From: Pseudomonadota bacterium
GTDB lineage: Bacteria > Pseudomonadota > Gammaproteobacteria > Xanthomonadales > Xanthomonadaceae
Direction of reading: 5' to 3'
DNA: 64,000 nucleotides
Assembly (NCBI GenBank): GCA_018242485.1
Contig: JAFEBV010000041.1
Span: forward strand, 1 to 64,000
The translations under genes and the position numbers were made by a program. Each line of letters starts with the position of its first letter. Position 1 is the stretch's first letter. Shown piece after piece: positions 55,144-64,000 of the stretch. The notes under the pieces were generated by a model that saw nothing but the letters and a program-made list of their open reading frames with translations, searched no databases and had not been told where the DNA came from.

Positions 55144-56276
55144 CCCAGACGCCGCCGCCACCCGCGCGCGAACCACTCGACCCCGCCGAGCGCGAACTGG
55201 CGAACCTGCTCGACCGCCTGCCCGACGCCTCGCCGTCGCCGCAACTGGACGCGCGCATCCTCGCCGCTGCCAACGCAGCCGTGCGCAGCGCGCCGCAGCC
55301 GCGCAAGGTCGCGTGGTGGCGCTCCATCGGCATCGGCGCAGCCGCCAGCGCCCTGCTCGGCATCGGCTTGCTGGTGCAGACGCAACGCCATCGACCGGAC
55401 ACCAGCGCGCCGTTGCCAGCGGCAGCGCCGGAAGCTGGCGCGCCTTCTACAGCAGCGTCATCTGCATCGACGTCGCGTGCAATAGATGTAGCCAACGACG
55501 CCGTGCGGACGCAACCGATGCAGACGCCATTAGAAATCAAGCCGCCACCGCCAGCCGAAACGTCGCCAATGACCGAACCTACCCTGTCGGCAGCACCTGC
55601 AGGCAGCGCGTTGGCGCGCGAAAAGGCTGTCTCCGTGCAAACCATGCCGCCGCCGAAATCCATCCCGCCGCAGACTGTGGGAGCCGCGCAGTCCTTCCCC
55701 GCAATGTCGCCACCCGCGCCACCCGCGCCACCACCGCCAGCCCCACCAACCGTGCAGGCATACTCGACGCCACCGGAACCTTCGCCGACCGCGCAGGCAT
55801 TCCCGGCGCCGGCAGCACCGGCGCCTGCAAACTCCGACGCCAATGCCGCCCTGCCGCCTAGGCAGGAAGCCGCTGAGCCGACGCGCGCCCGCTTCATGCC
55901 TGCGCCACCACCGGCTGCTGCACCTGCGCCAGCAAACAACCGTGTGAGTGGACAGGCACAGAAATCGAATGAGCCAGCCAACATGGCACCGATGCGCGAC
56001 GAGCGCGGCGCGGCGGCTGCCAAAGTTGGCCAGCCTCCGTCCGCATCGAACATGGGGGGGATGGCTGCAGGCGTGTCGAGCCAGACAACCGCCAGCGGAT
56101 CGGAAAACCTGCTCGCCATCCCCATCAATGCGGATGCAAAACTTCCTCCATCACAATGGCTGGATCGCATCCGCGCCCGCCTGCGTGCAGGCGATCGCGA
56201 TGGCGCGCGCGCGAGCCTGCATGCGTTTCAGGCGCGGCATCCGGATGTCGCTATTCCGGATGACCTGAAAATTTGA
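55140..56276 (+). CDS. putative membrane-anchored anti-sigma protein, proline-rich
   Basis: 378 aa. A cytoplasmic N-terminus (about 1-60) lacks the zinc-binding HxxxCxxC motif of many anti-sigma factors; one membrane span follows (SIGIGAAASALLGIGLLV, about 60-77), then about 250 residues of Pro/Ala-rich spacer and a C-terminal charged helix with LDRIRARLRAGDRDGARASL. Coupled to the sigma gene by ATGA. The anti-sigma role is inferred from position and topology only. Confidence 0.65.
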   Translation: MTQTPPPPAREPLDPAERELANLLDRLPDASPSPQLDARILAAANAAVRSAPQPRKVAWWRSIGIGAAASALLGIGLLVQTQRHRPDTSAPLPAAAPEAGAPSTAASSASTSRAIDVANDAVRTQPMQTPLEIKPPPPAETSPMTEPTLSAAPAGSALAREKAVSVQTMPPPKSIPPQTVGAAQSFPAMSPPAPPAPPPPAPPTVQAYSTPPEPSPTAQAFPAPAAPAPANSDANAALPPRQEAAEPTRARFMPAPPPAAAPAPANNRVSGQAQKSNEPANMAPMRDERGAAAAKVGQPPSASNMGGMAAGVSSQTTASGSENLLAIPINADAKLPPSQWLDRIRARLRAGDRDGARASLHAFQARHPDVAIPDDLKI

Positions 56277-56597
56277 TTGCGGGACTTGGAACTGGGGACT
56301 GGGGAAACTTCCCTTCCCCCTCCGGGGACTGCATGCGCAGGATGCGTATGCGAACAGCGAAGCTGGCCCGAAGGGCGAGCGCCAGGGATGGCGCGAGTCA
56401 AGGTGCCCGAAGGACGGATGAGGGAAAGACCTCCCAGATCGCGGAGGAAGCAGATCGTGGCAACGGGCAGGGCGCTCCCTCATCCGGCGCTACGCGCCAC
56501 CTTCCCCCGGAGGGGGAAGGAAAACGTCCCGAGCCCAGCAACATTATCAGCTTGTTCATTCCGTCATCCGCCCGCTGTCCTCTGTCCCCTGAAACCC
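56277..56597. repeat. interspersed repeats (families A and B), no gene
   Basis: 321 bp. 56321-56398 is an inverted copy of the family A repeat at 43990; 56402-56430 (GGTGCCCGAAGGACGGATGA) matches 63836-63864; 56505-56521 has CCCCCGGAGGGGGAAGG. No start codon with coding capacity precedes yigZ. Confidence 0.7.
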
Positions 56598-57191
56598 ATG
56601 CCCCTCGCCACCCTCACGGCTCCCGCTCGTCACGAATTGTTGGTGAAGAAAAGCCGATTCCTCGCCCAGGCAGAGCCCGTCGCGAGCGTGGCCGAGGCGC
56701 TGCAATTCCTCGAAGCGGTACGCGAACCCGACGCCACCCATAACTGCTGGGCCTATCGCATCGGCACCATCTATCGATCATCCGACGATGGCGAACCGGC
56801 GGGCACCGCAGGCCGGCCGATCCTCGCGGCCATCGACGGCCAGCACTGCGATCGGGTGATGGTGGTGGTCGCGCGCTGGTTCGGCGGGATCAAGCTCGGC
56901 GCGGGCGGCTTGGTGCGCGCTTATAATGGCGCGGCGTCAGAGTGCCTGCGGCTGGCGTCGCGCTTGCCACTCGTGGCGATGACTTGCGCCACCATCGTCT
57001 GCGGCTTCGACCACGTCGCCAGCGTGCACCAGTGGCTGGCGAAGGTGGGCGCAAACAAGCTCGGCGAAGCGTATTCCGGCACCGGCATGGACATCGCGAT
57101 CGAATTGCCGCACGAAAACCTCGCGCGCTTGAAAACGGGTCTGCGCGACGCCACCCGAGGGCAAGCCAGCTGCATGGAAGACCCTGAATGA
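56598..57191 (+). CDS. YigZ/IMPACT family protein
   Basis: 197 aa with the family signature REPDATHNCWAYRIG, DDGEPAGTAGRPIL and VVARWFGGIKLGAGGLVRAY. Related to eukaryotic IMPACT; in bacteria the biochemical role is unclear. Its stop overlaps the next ATG (ATGA). Confidence 0.92.
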   Translation: MPLATLTAPARHELLVKKSRFLAQAEPVASVAEALQFLEAVREPDATHNCWAYRIGTIYRSSDDGEPAGTAGRPILAAIDGQHCDRVMVVVARWFGGIKLGAGGLVRAYNGAASECLRLASRLPLVAMTCATIVCGFDHVASVHQWLAKVGANKLGEAYSGTGMDIAIELPHENLARLKTGLRDATRGQASCMEDPE

Positions 57192-58975
57192 ACGATGCCG
57201 CCCCCGCGGACGCCGCCAAGCCATCCCGCAATGCCCTGCGCCCGCTGCGCACGCTGTGGCCCTACCTGCGCCGCTACCCGCGGCTGATCGCCGGCTGGCT
57301 GGGCTTTCTCGCTCTGTCCTCGACTTCGGTGCTGGTGCTGCCGGTGGCGGTGCGGTTGATGGTCGATCGCGGTTTCAGTCACGCCCACGGCGGCGCCATC
57401 GACGAGTGGTTCGTGCTGCTGCTGGTGGTCGCGGTGGTGCTGGCGCTGGCCACCGCCGGACGCTTTCTCTGCGTGAGCCTGCTCGGCGAGCGCGTGGTCG
57501 CCGACCTGCGCCGCGACCTCTACGCCCACCTGTTGCGCCTGGACATGGCCTTCTTCGAGCGCACGCGCACCGGCGAGCTCATCTCGCGGTTGTCGGCGGA
57601 TACCGAACTGCTGCGCACCGTGGTCGCATCGAGCATGTCGATCGCCCTGCGCAGCGCGATCACCGTGCTCGGCGCGGCGATCATGCTGGTGGTGACCAGC
57701 CCGCGATTGGCCGGCACCGCCGCCATCGGCATCCCGCTGGTGGTGCTGCCGATCGTGGTGTTCGGGCGGCGCGTGCGCGGCATGTCGCGCGCCAGTCAGG
57801 ATCGCACTGCCGACGCCAATGCGCGCGCCGGCGAAACCCTCAACGCCATGCACACCGTGCAAAGCTACGCGCGCGAAACTTTCGAAAGCGGGCGTTATGC
57901 CGGCGCGGTCGAAGACGCCTACCGCGCCGCGCGCCGCCGCGTGCGCACCCAGGCCATCCTCACCGCATCGGTCATCGTGCTGGTGTTCGGCGCGGTGGTG
58001 GGCGTGCTGTGGCTGGGCGCACACGACGTGATCGACGGACGGATGAGCGCCGGCACGTTGATGCAGTTCGTGTTCTACGCGGTGTTCGGCGCCGGTGCGG
58101 TCGGCTCGCTCAGCGAGGTGTGGGCGGAGGTGCAGCGCGCCGGCGGCGGCATGGGCCGGATCAACGACCTGCTCGACGAAACACCGACGATCACCGCGCC
58201 GTCCACGCCGACCACGCTGCCAGCGGCTTCGGTCGGCAACACGCCGGCGCTGGCCTTCGAACACGTGCGTTTCCACTATCCGGCGCGGCCCGACATCCCG
58301 GCGCTGGAGGATTTCAGCCTCGACGTGCGCCGTGGCGAAACCGTCGCCCTCGTCGGCCCCTCCGGCGCCGGCAAGAGCACGGTGTTCCAGTTGCTGCTGC
58401 GCTTCCACGACCCGGATGCGGGCAACGTGCGCATGGACGGCATCGATCTGCGCCAACTCGCACCGCAGGCCCTGCGCGAGCGCATCGCACTGGTGCCGCA
58501 GGATCCGGTGATCTTCGGTGCCGATGCGCTGGACAACATCCGCTACGGGCGGCTGGATGCGAGCGAGGACGCGGTCGTCGCCGCCGCGCGCAGCGCCGAG
58601 GCGCACGAGTTTCTCGCCGCCCTGCCGCAGGGCTATCGCAGCTTCCTCGGCGAGAAGGGCACGCGCCTGTCCGGCGGCCAGCAGCAGCGACTGGCGATCG
58701 CCCGTGCGGTGCTCAAGGACGCGCCGATCCTGCTGCTCGACGAGGCCACCAGCGCGCTGGACGCGCAGAGCGAGCGCGCCATCCAGCAAGCCTTCGAGCG
58801 CCTGCGCGCCGGCCGCACCACGCTGGTGATCGCCCATCGCCTCGCCACCGTGCTGCGCGCCGATCGCATCGTGGTGCTCGACCACGGCCGCATCGTCGCG
58901 CAGGGCAGCCACGAGCAACTGGTCGCGCAAGGCGGCCTGTACGCGGAACTGGCGCGCTTGCAGTTTGCGGCGTGA
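57188..58975 (+). CDS. ABC exporter, half-transporter (MsbA/LmrA type)
   Basis: 595 aa. Six-helix membrane domain (about 1-320) followed by an ATPase with Walker A GPSGAGKST, Q-loop LVPQDPVIF, signature RLSGGQQQRLAIARA, Walker B ILLLDEATSALD and switch His in VIAHRLATVL. Works as a homodimer pumping lipids, drugs or peptides; substrate not deducible. Coupled to yigZ by ATGA. Confidence 0.92.
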   Translation: MNDAAPADAAKPSRNALRPLRTLWPYLRRYPRLIAGWLGFLALSSTSVLVLPVAVRLMVDRGFSHAHGGAIDEWFVLLLVVAVVLALATAGRFLCVSLLGERVVADLRRDLYAHLLRLDMAFFERTRTGELISRLSADTELLRTVVASSMSIALRSAITVLGAAIMLVVTSPRLAGTAAIGIPLVVLPIVVFGRRVRGMSRASQDRTADANARAGETLNAMHTVQSYARETFESGRYAGAVEDAYRAARRRVRTQAILTASVIVLVFGAVVGVLWLGAHDVIDGRMSAGTLMQFVFYAVFGAGAVGSLSEVWAEVQRAGGGMGRINDLLDETPTITAPSTPTTLPAASVGNTPALAFEHVRFHYPARPDIPALEDFSLDVRRGETVALVGPSGAGKSTVFQLLLRFHDPDAGNVRMDGIDLRQLAPQALRERIALVPQDPVIFGADALDNIRYGRLDASEDAVVAAARSAEAHEFLAALPQGYRSFLGEKGTRLSGGQQQRLAIARAVLKDAPILLLDEATSALDAQSERAIQQAFERLRAGRTTLVIAHRLATVLRADRIVVLDHGRIVAQGSHEQLVAQGGLYAELARLQFAA

Positions 58976-58990
58976 GTCAGCGCCGGCCGA

Positions 58991-59224
58991 TCAGCCGCCC
59001 GCCTGCTGCCGCCCGATCCCCAGCGGATCGATCAGCTTGAGCGCGCGCTGGATCGCCACGCGCTGTTGCGTGTAGGGCGGCGCGGACTCGACCGCGCGCT
59101 TGGCCAAGGCATCGAGTTGCGCGGTGACCGCCGCGTCGCCGGGCAGGTGCGCGATCAGCAGCTTGACGAGCTCGCGCAGGACGGCGATCTCGGCGAGCAG
59201 ATTGGTTTCCTCGGCGGGATTCAT
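58991..59224 (-). CDS. small protein of unknown function
   Basis: 77 aa from ATG 59224, preceded by AGGGGG. N-terminal helix NLLAEIAVLRELVKLLIAH, a small polar C-terminal part ending LGIGRQQAGG. No signal peptide or known domain seen. Confidence 0.6.
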   Translation of the reverse strand: MNPAEETNLLAEIAVLRELVKLLIAHLPGDAAVTAQLDALAKRAVESAPPYTQQRVAIQRALKLIDPLGIGRQQAGG

Positions 59225-59330
59225 GCTGCCCCCTGTGGGCGCCGCGGCGAGGCGACGCCGCCTCCCTGCGCCCGCGTTCAGCATATCCCTTCCCGGATCG
59301 GCGTGGCGCATCTTGTCCTGCAAGACGACC

Positions 59331-59408
59331 GTCGGTGCAGGGCGGCAGTGCAAGGCTTCCGTGCAGGGCAGCAGTGCATGACGTCGGCGCAAGATGTCGG
59401 TGCACGAC
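59331..59408. repeat. 26-bp tandem repeat, three copies
   Basis: Units at 59331, 59357 and 59383 share the frame 'GTCGGTGCAGGGCGGCAGTGC', with increasing divergence. Lies just downstream of the desaturase stop on the minus strand. Confidence 0.6.
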
Positions 59409-59415
59409 GTCCGCG

Positions 59416-60213
59416 TCAGCGCGCTCGCCGGAACGGGAACGCCAACTGGCGCAGCAGCCCTTCGGGTATCGGCGTGTCGGCGCCGAACGAGGCGGGCCGC
59501 GCATCCTTGGGCATGTGGTAGGTGCCGAACAGGATGTCCATGACGGGCAGCAGTCCGGCGAAATTGCGGTCGCGCGCCGCGGCTTCATCGCTGTGATGCC
59601 AGCGGTGGAATCGCGGCGAAGCGATCGCCGCGCGCAACGGCCCCCAATCCCAATCCACATGCGCGTGCACGCCGACCGCGAGCAGGGTCAGCAGCGGCAT
59701 GATCCCGGCCACCGCGGCCGGGGCGAAGCCCAGCACGAGTACCGGCACGGTCGTGGCGAGTTTCATGACCACATCGTTGCCCGGATGCACGCGCGTCGCC
59801 GAAAGCCAGTCCAGATCCACCGAGGAATGGTGCACGGCGTGGAAGCGCCACAGCCACGGCACGCGGTGGAACGCGCGATGCATCCAGTAACCGATGACCT
59901 CGACGATCGCCACGATGGCGATGCCTTGCACCCACATCGGCAGGCGCGACGCAGGGCCATAACCGTGCAGAATCAGGTTTCGATCGACCTTGCCGTACAT
60001 CGCCCATAAGACCGGTATAACCACGAGGAACGTAGCCAACGCGGTAACGGTGCGCGTCGCCACCGGGGTGAAGAACCAGTAGCCCAGATCGGTGGCGAAG
60101 CCGCGCCGCAGGATGCGCAGCCGCTGCGTCTTGGGTCGCAGCCGTTCGAGCATCCTGAACAGCGCCAGCAAGACCAGAAATCCGACGACGAGGGAGCGGA
60201 TGGGCGGATGCAT
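59416..60213 (-). CDS. sterol desaturase/fatty acid hydroxylase family protein
   Basis: 265-aa membrane di-iron enzyme. Several TM helices (VVGFLVLLALFRML, ALATFLVVIPVLWAMYG, GIAIVAIVEVIGYW) and the histidine boxes HRAFH, HAVHH and RFHRWHHSDE that ligate the iron. Would hydroxylate a lipid substrate, not identifiable here. Start at ATG 60213 is the first Met of the conserved frame. Confidence 0.9.
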   Translation of the reverse strand: MHPPIRSLVVGFLVLLALFRMLERLRPKTQRLRILRRGFATDLGYWFFTPVATRTVTALATFLVVIPVLWAMYGKVDRNLILHGYGPASRLPMWVQGIAIVAIVEVIGYWMHRAFHRVPWLWRFHAVHHSSVDLDWLSATRVHPGNDVVMKLATTVPVLVLGFAPAAVAGIMPLLTLLAVGVHAHVDWDWGPLRAAIASPRFHRWHHSDEAAARDRNFAGLLPVMDILFGTYHMPKDARPASFGADTPIPEGLLRQLAFPFRRAR

Positions 60214-60351
60214 GCGACGGGTTCCGGGGAAGTCCTTCCAGACGCAACGTTTCCACGGCCCACGGGTTGACCGATCCGGCGCGCAGCGCGTCGATTTGCT
60301 ATGGTCGCGGCCTTGCGCTGCCGAGCGCCCCATCCCGCAGGAATCCACGCC

Positions 60352-62385
60352 ATGTCCGAGTCCATGTCGAGCCCCAGCACCCTGGACAGTGGATCGCCGC
60401 GCACCGAACTGACCCTCCGCGGCCTGCTGATCGGCATCGTCATCACCGTGGTGTTCACCGCGGCCAATGTGTTTTTCGGATTGAAGGCAGGCCTGACCTT
60501 CGCCACCTCGATCCCGGCGGCGGTGATCTCGATGGCGATCCTGCGCAACTTCAGAAATTCGACCCTGCAGGAGAACAACATCGTGCAGACGGTCGCCTCG
60601 GCGGCCGGCACCTTGTCCTCGATCATCTTCGTGCTGCCGGGCATGCTGATGATCGGCGCGTGGAACGATTTTCCGTTCGGCGTGTCGTTCGCGATCTGCG
60701 CGCTCGGCGGCATCCTCGGGGTGATGTATTCGATCCCGCTGCGCAGGGCGCTGGTCACCCAGTCCGATCTGCCCTACCCGGAGGGCGTGGCCTGCGCGGA
60801 GGTGCTCAAGGTCGGCTCGGGCGACAGCGTGCACGGAGCCGAGGCCAACCGCGCCGGCCTGCTGGCGGTGCTGTGGGGCTCGATCGTGTCGGGACTGTTC
60901 GCGCTGATCGTGGCCACCCGCAGCTTCGCCGGCGACGTGGTCAGCACCTTCAAGGTGCATTACCTCGGCAAGGAAGGCGTCACCGGCTACGATTTCTTCC
61001 TCTCCTTCGCCCTGTTCGGCATCGGCCATCTGGTCGGGCTGTGGGTGGGCATCGCCATGCTGGTCGGCGCTCTCATCGGCTGGGGCTGGGGCGTGCCACA
61101 CTACGCGGTGATGGTGCCGCACGGGGATATCGCCGACATCGCCGCGCTGGCGTGGAAGACCAAGGTGCGCTTCATCGGCGCGGGCACGATTGGCGTGGCG
61201 GCGATCTGGACGCTGGCGAAACTGGTCAAGCCGGTCATCAGCGGCCTGGCCTCGGCGATGGCCGCCTCGCGCACGCGCAGCGCCGGCAACGCATCGCTGC
61301 TGCCGCGCACCGAACAGGACATCCCGATCGGCCAGGTCGGGCTGATCTCCATCGTCAGCCTGATCCCGATCGGTTGGCTGCTGGCCAGCTTCGTCGGCGC
61401 GCACCAGCTCGGCGAACACATGCTGCTGCTGGTCGCCGGCGCATTGGTCTACATCGTGCTGATGAGCTTCCTCGTCTCGGCGGTGTGCGGTTACATGGCC
61501 GGGTTGATCGGCTCGTCCAACAGCCCGCTGTCGGGCATCGGCATCCTCGTGGTGATCGGTGCGGCGCTGCTGCTGGTCGCCGGTTTCGGCCGCGACATGG
61601 CGCCGGACGAGCAGAAGGCGCTGGTCGCCTTCGCCCTGTTCGTCACCTCGGTGGTATTCGCGGTGGCCACCATCGCCAACAACAACCTGCAGGATCTGAA
61701 AACCGGTCAGCTCGTGGATGCCACGCCGAGCAAGCAGCAATGGGCGCTGGTGATCGGCGTGATCGCCGGCGCGGCGATCATCCCGCCGATCCTGAACCTG
61801 CTCAACACCGCCTTCGGCTTCGCCGGCGCGGCCGCGCCCGGGCAGCACAATCCCCTGCCCGCGCCGCAGGCCGGGTTGATCTCGGCGCTGGCCTCGGGCG
61901 TGATCCGCAACAACATCGACTGGAGCCTGATCCAGATCGGCGCCGGCATCGGACTGGTGATGATCGCCATCGATGAGTTGCTGAAAAAGACCACCAAGGG
62001 CGCGCACCTGTCGCCGCTGGCGGTGGGCCTGGGCATCTACCTGCCGACCCAGAGCACGCTGATGGTGGTGGTCGGCGCGGTCGTGGGCTGGTGGTACGAC
62101 CGCCGCGCGGATCGGGTGTCGAAGAATCCGGAAGGCACCAAGCAGCTCGGCGTGCTGCTCGCCTCGGGCATGATCGTCGGCGAAGGACTGGTCGGAATCA
62201 TCGTCGCCGCCCTCGTGGCCTTCTCCGACAAGCTGGGTTTTGCCAACCACGACTTCCCGCTGAGCGTGGTCGGCGATGCCTTTGCCGCCGGCCCGGCGGT
62301 GTGGATCGGCGGAGCCGCCTTCGTGGTGGTGATGGCGATCCTGTATGGCTGGCTGTCGCGGCTGGGCGAGGCGGGACGGGGCTGA
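60352..62385 (+). CDS. OPT family oligopeptide transporter
   Basis: 677 aa, about 15 hydrophobic segments. Begins after a short polar start with ELTLRGLLIGIVITVVFTAAN and FFGLKAGLTFATSIPAAVI, and has SDLPYPEGVACAEVLKVG and GLIGSSNSPLSGIGI, all typical of bacterial OPT proteins. Likely imports small peptides or metal complexes by proton symport. Start from ATG 60352 with AGGA upstream. Convergent with argH across 13 bp. Confidence 0.92.
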   Translation: MSESMSSPSTLDSGSPRTELTLRGLLIGIVITVVFTAANVFFGLKAGLTFATSIPAAVISMAILRNFRNSTLQENNIVQTVASAAGTLSSIIFVLPGMLMIGAWNDFPFGVSFAICALGGILGVMYSIPLRRALVTQSDLPYPEGVACAEVLKVGSGDSVHGAEANRAGLLAVLWGSIVSGLFALIVATRSFAGDVVSTFKVHYLGKEGVTGYDFFLSFALFGIGHLVGLWVGIAMLVGALIGWGWGVPHYAVMVPHGDIADIAALAWKTKVRFIGAGTIGVAAIWTLAKLVKPVISGLASAMAASRTRSAGNASLLPRTEQDIPIGQVGLISIVSLIPIGWLLASFVGAHQLGEHMLLLVAGALVYIVLMSFLVSAVCGYMAGLIGSSNSPLSGIGILVVIGAALLLVAGFGRDMAPDEQKALVAFALFVTSVVFAVATIANNNLQDLKTGQLVDATPSKQQWALVIGVIAGAAIIPPILNLLNTAFGFAGAAAPGQHNPLPAPQAGLISALASGVIRNNIDWSLIQIGAGIGLVMIAIDELLKKTTKGAHLSPLAVGLGIYLPTQSTLMVVVGAVVGWWYDRRADRVSKNPEGTKQLGVLLASGMIVGEGLVGIIVAALVAFSDKLGFANHDFPLSVVGDAFAAGPAVWIGGAAFVVVMAILYGWLSRLGEAGRG

Positions 62386-62398
62386 ACGCATCCGCGCT

Positions 62399-63697
62399 TC
62401 AGTAGTTGGTAGCCAGCGCTTCCAGCCGCGAGCGCAACACGTCCAGCCGCAAGTCACCAGCGCCCCCCGGTGAAACACGCGCGACGAGGCTGGCCTCGGG
62501 ATCTGCTCCGGCTGCGGGCAATGGATCGGCGGCGGCGATGCGATAAGCGTCGCGAAACGGTGTCCCCGCACGCGCGAGCTCGATCGCGTGGTCGGTGGCG
62601 TACATCGACGGCTCGATCGCAGCGCGCATGCGCTCGGCGTTCCAGCGCAGCGTCGAAAGCAAGTCGGGCAACAAGGCCAGCGCGGCAAGACCATGCGAGA
62701 ATCCGTGGAACAGCCCGCCCTTGGAAAACTGCAAATCGCGTTGATAGCCACTGGGCAATGACAGCAACGATTCGATCTCCACCCGCGCGGCGGCGACCGG
62801 CGCGTAGCTGGCGCGCAGCAGTTCGATCGCGTCGGGATTGCGCTTGTTGGGCATGATCGACGAGCCGGTGGTGTATTCGGCCGGCAGCGCGACGAAGCCG
62901 AACTCGGTGGTGGTGAACAACGACATATCCCATGCGAGACGGCGCACATCGAGCAGGGCTGCACCGAGTGCATCGAGTGCGCCGATCTCGAACTTGCCGC
63001 GCGAGATCTGCGCACATACGGGGCTCACCTGCATGCGCGCAAAGCCCAGCGCCTGCGTGGTGTGGTCGCGATCCAGCGGCAGATTGACGCCGTAGCCGGC
63101 GGCGGTGCCGAGCGGATTGGCGTCGATCCAGTCGTGCGCTTGCCGCGCGCGCAAGGCATCGTCGATGAAGCTTTCCGCGAAGCCGGCGAACCACATCGCG
63201 GTCGAGGACACCACCGCGCGTTGCAGGTGGGTGTAGCCGGGCATCGGCAAGGCTTCGTTCGCGGCGCGCTCGAGACACGCCTGCGCCGAGCGCGCGCACA
63301 GGGTTTGCAGTTCGCGCAGGCGTTCCTTCAACCACAGCCGCGTGGCGACGAGGATCTGGTCGTTGCGACTGCGCCCGGCATGCACTTTGCGGCCCACCTC
63401 GCCAAGACGCTCGGACAGGCGCGCCTCGATCGCCGAATGGCCATCCTCGAAGCGCGCATCCAGCACGAACGATCCTGCGGCGAAATCATCCGCCAACTGC
63501 CGCAGTTCGCACACCAGCGCGGAAGCCTCGTCAGCGGTCAGCAAACCGATGCGTTGCAAGCCTTCCACATGCGCGATGCTGGCGCGGATGTCGCAGGCGA
63601 AGAACTCGCGGTCGAGCACGACATCGTCGCCGGCGAGGAAGCGCATGATGCTCGCGTCGGTACGCGTACCGGGTTTTTGCCAGAGGTAGTCGGTCAT
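62399..63697 (-). CDS. argH: argininosuccinate lyase
   Basis: 432-aa enzyme giving arginine and fumarate. Signature [32 protein letters not shown] and [11 protein letters not shown] with the catalytic His. ATG 63697 begins [10 protein letters not shown]. argC lies upstream in the same orientation, the Xanthomonad arrangement; a 200-bp repeat-bearing gap separates them. Confidence 0.96.
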   Translation of the reverse strand: MTDYLWQKPGTRTDASIMRFLAGDDVVLDREFFACDIRASIAHVEGLQRIGLLTADEASALVCELRQLADDFAAGSFVLDARFEDGHSAIEARLSERLGEVGRKVHAGRSRNDQILVATRLWLKERLRELQTLCARSAQACLERAANEALPMPGYTHLQRAVVSSTAMWFAGFAESFIDDALRARQAHDWIDANPLGTAAGYGVNLPLDRDHTTQALGFARMQVSPVCAQISRGKFEIGALDALGAALLDVRRLAWDMSLFTTTEFGFVALPAEYTTGSSIMPNKRNPDAIELLRASYAPVAAARVEIESLLSLPSGYQRDLQFSKGGLFHGFSHGLAALALLPDLLSTLRWNAERMRAAIEPSMYATDHAIELARAGTPFRDAYRIAAADPLPAAGADPEASLVARVSPGGAGDLRLDVLRSRLEALATNY

Positions 63698-63814
63698 GTA
63701 ATGCCCGGTGGACGATGAAAGGAAGCCTGCAACTCGAGCCCAATATTCGCAACTCAGTTCTCTGCCAACGTGCATAAGATCGAGCGCATCCATGCTGCAT
63801 AGCTGAACGAATTT

Positions 63815-63930
63815 TTCCCTTCTCCCTTTGGGAGAAGGTGCCCGGAGGGCGGATGAGGGAAAGCACTTCGAATAGGACGAACTAGCCAACCCTCACCCCT
63901 ACCCCTCTTCCAGAGGGAGAGGGAAAGAAC
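63815..63930. repeat. interspersed palindromic repeats between argH and argC
   Basis: CCTTCTCCC...GGGAGAAGG forms a hairpin at 63817-63837 and is followed by GGTGCCCGGAGGGCGGATGA, matching 56402. A second hairpin, CCCTCTTCCAGAGGG at 63903-63917, is read in frame as the end of argC. Confidence 0.75.
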
Positions 63931-64000
63931 CGGGAATCCCGGCGAACTCGTCGAAGCCGAACGCGAGGTTGAGGTTCTGCAACGCCTGCGTCGCCGCACC
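63899..64000 (-). CDS. argC: N-acetyl-gamma-glutamyl-phosphate reductase, 3' end only
   Basis: The last 33 residues of ArgC. GAATQALQNLNLAFGFDEFAG matches the conserved C-terminal helix of the family. The final dozen residues (PGSFPLPLEEG) are encoded by repeat DNA that contains a CCCTCTTCCAGAGGG hairpin. Truncated by the window edge. Confidence 0.8.
   Translation of the reverse strand, partial: GAATQALQNLNLAFGFDEFAGIPGSFPLPLEEG

Noticed and set aside
60214..63015. Very long minus-strand frame running into the desaturase gene
   Set aside because: Antisense to the OPT transporter; Gln/His/Asp-rich shadow, while the desaturase begins at 60213.

Overview
This window looks like chromosome from a high-GC gammaproteobacterium of the Xanthomonadaceae/Lysobacterales type (Xanthomonas, Lysobacter or Luteimonas relatives). 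That is an inference from gene content and order: a complete Pil-Chp cluster next to gshB and tonB, a nudE-cysQ-mazG operon, argC-argH, a five-step histidine degradation route using HutF, strong G/C third positions, and many short interspersed palindromic repeats. No 16S rRNA or other taxonomic marker is present.

Layout. Positions 265-6520 are an integrated element, visibly richer in A/T than the rest. It carries three consecutive tyrosine recombinases, a small HTH/coiled-coil protein and a complete mazG of its own, all on the minus strand, all overlapping and probably one transcript. Its right end sits inside the host mazG, 53 codons after the start, so the element breaks mazG and brings a replacement. 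The left end is not visible. Then come cysQ and nudE (rest of the broken operon), bioA and rsmE (plus strand), and the long minus-strand operon pilG-pilH-pilI-pilJ-chpA-chpB-chpC (10.4-23.5 kb), which would control type IV pili and cAMP signalling. In this copy ChpA is very large (2363 aa) because of tandem repeats, PilI has a long acidic extension, ChpB has lost its catalytic residues and pilK is absent.

23.7-39.8 kb holds gshB, tonB, hutU, an alkylation-repair pair (ada/alkA fusion plus ogt), the c-di-GMP biofilm switch siaABCD, a Tsx-like porin, modA-modB without modC, a small exported protein, hutF and hutI (divergent) and the ribosomal protein bTHX. At 39.9-41.4 kb remnants of two P4-type integrases lie beside tRNA-Glu, followed by tRNA-Ala. 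41.5-50.9 kb is mostly housekeeping: an exported hydrolase, dcd, a DUF1287 protein, mrp/apbC, metG, a lone rnfB, typA/bipA and a PhnB-like VOC protein.

50.9-51.5 kb shows no gene. The remainder has a GAF-GAF-GGDEF-EAL protein diverging from an ECF sigma factor and its partner membrane protein, then a YigZ/IMPACT protein overlapping an ABC exporter, a small unknown protein, a sterol-desaturase-family hydroxylase, an OPT transporter, argH, and the 3' end of argC at the right edge.

The most unusual points are the recombinase element that replaces the gene it breaks, the erosion of the adaptation branch (ChpB/PilK) of the Chp system together with low-complexity expansions in ChpA, ChpB and PilI, a cysteine-rich insert in SiaD, and repeat DNA that has entered coding sequence (metG linker, argC tail).
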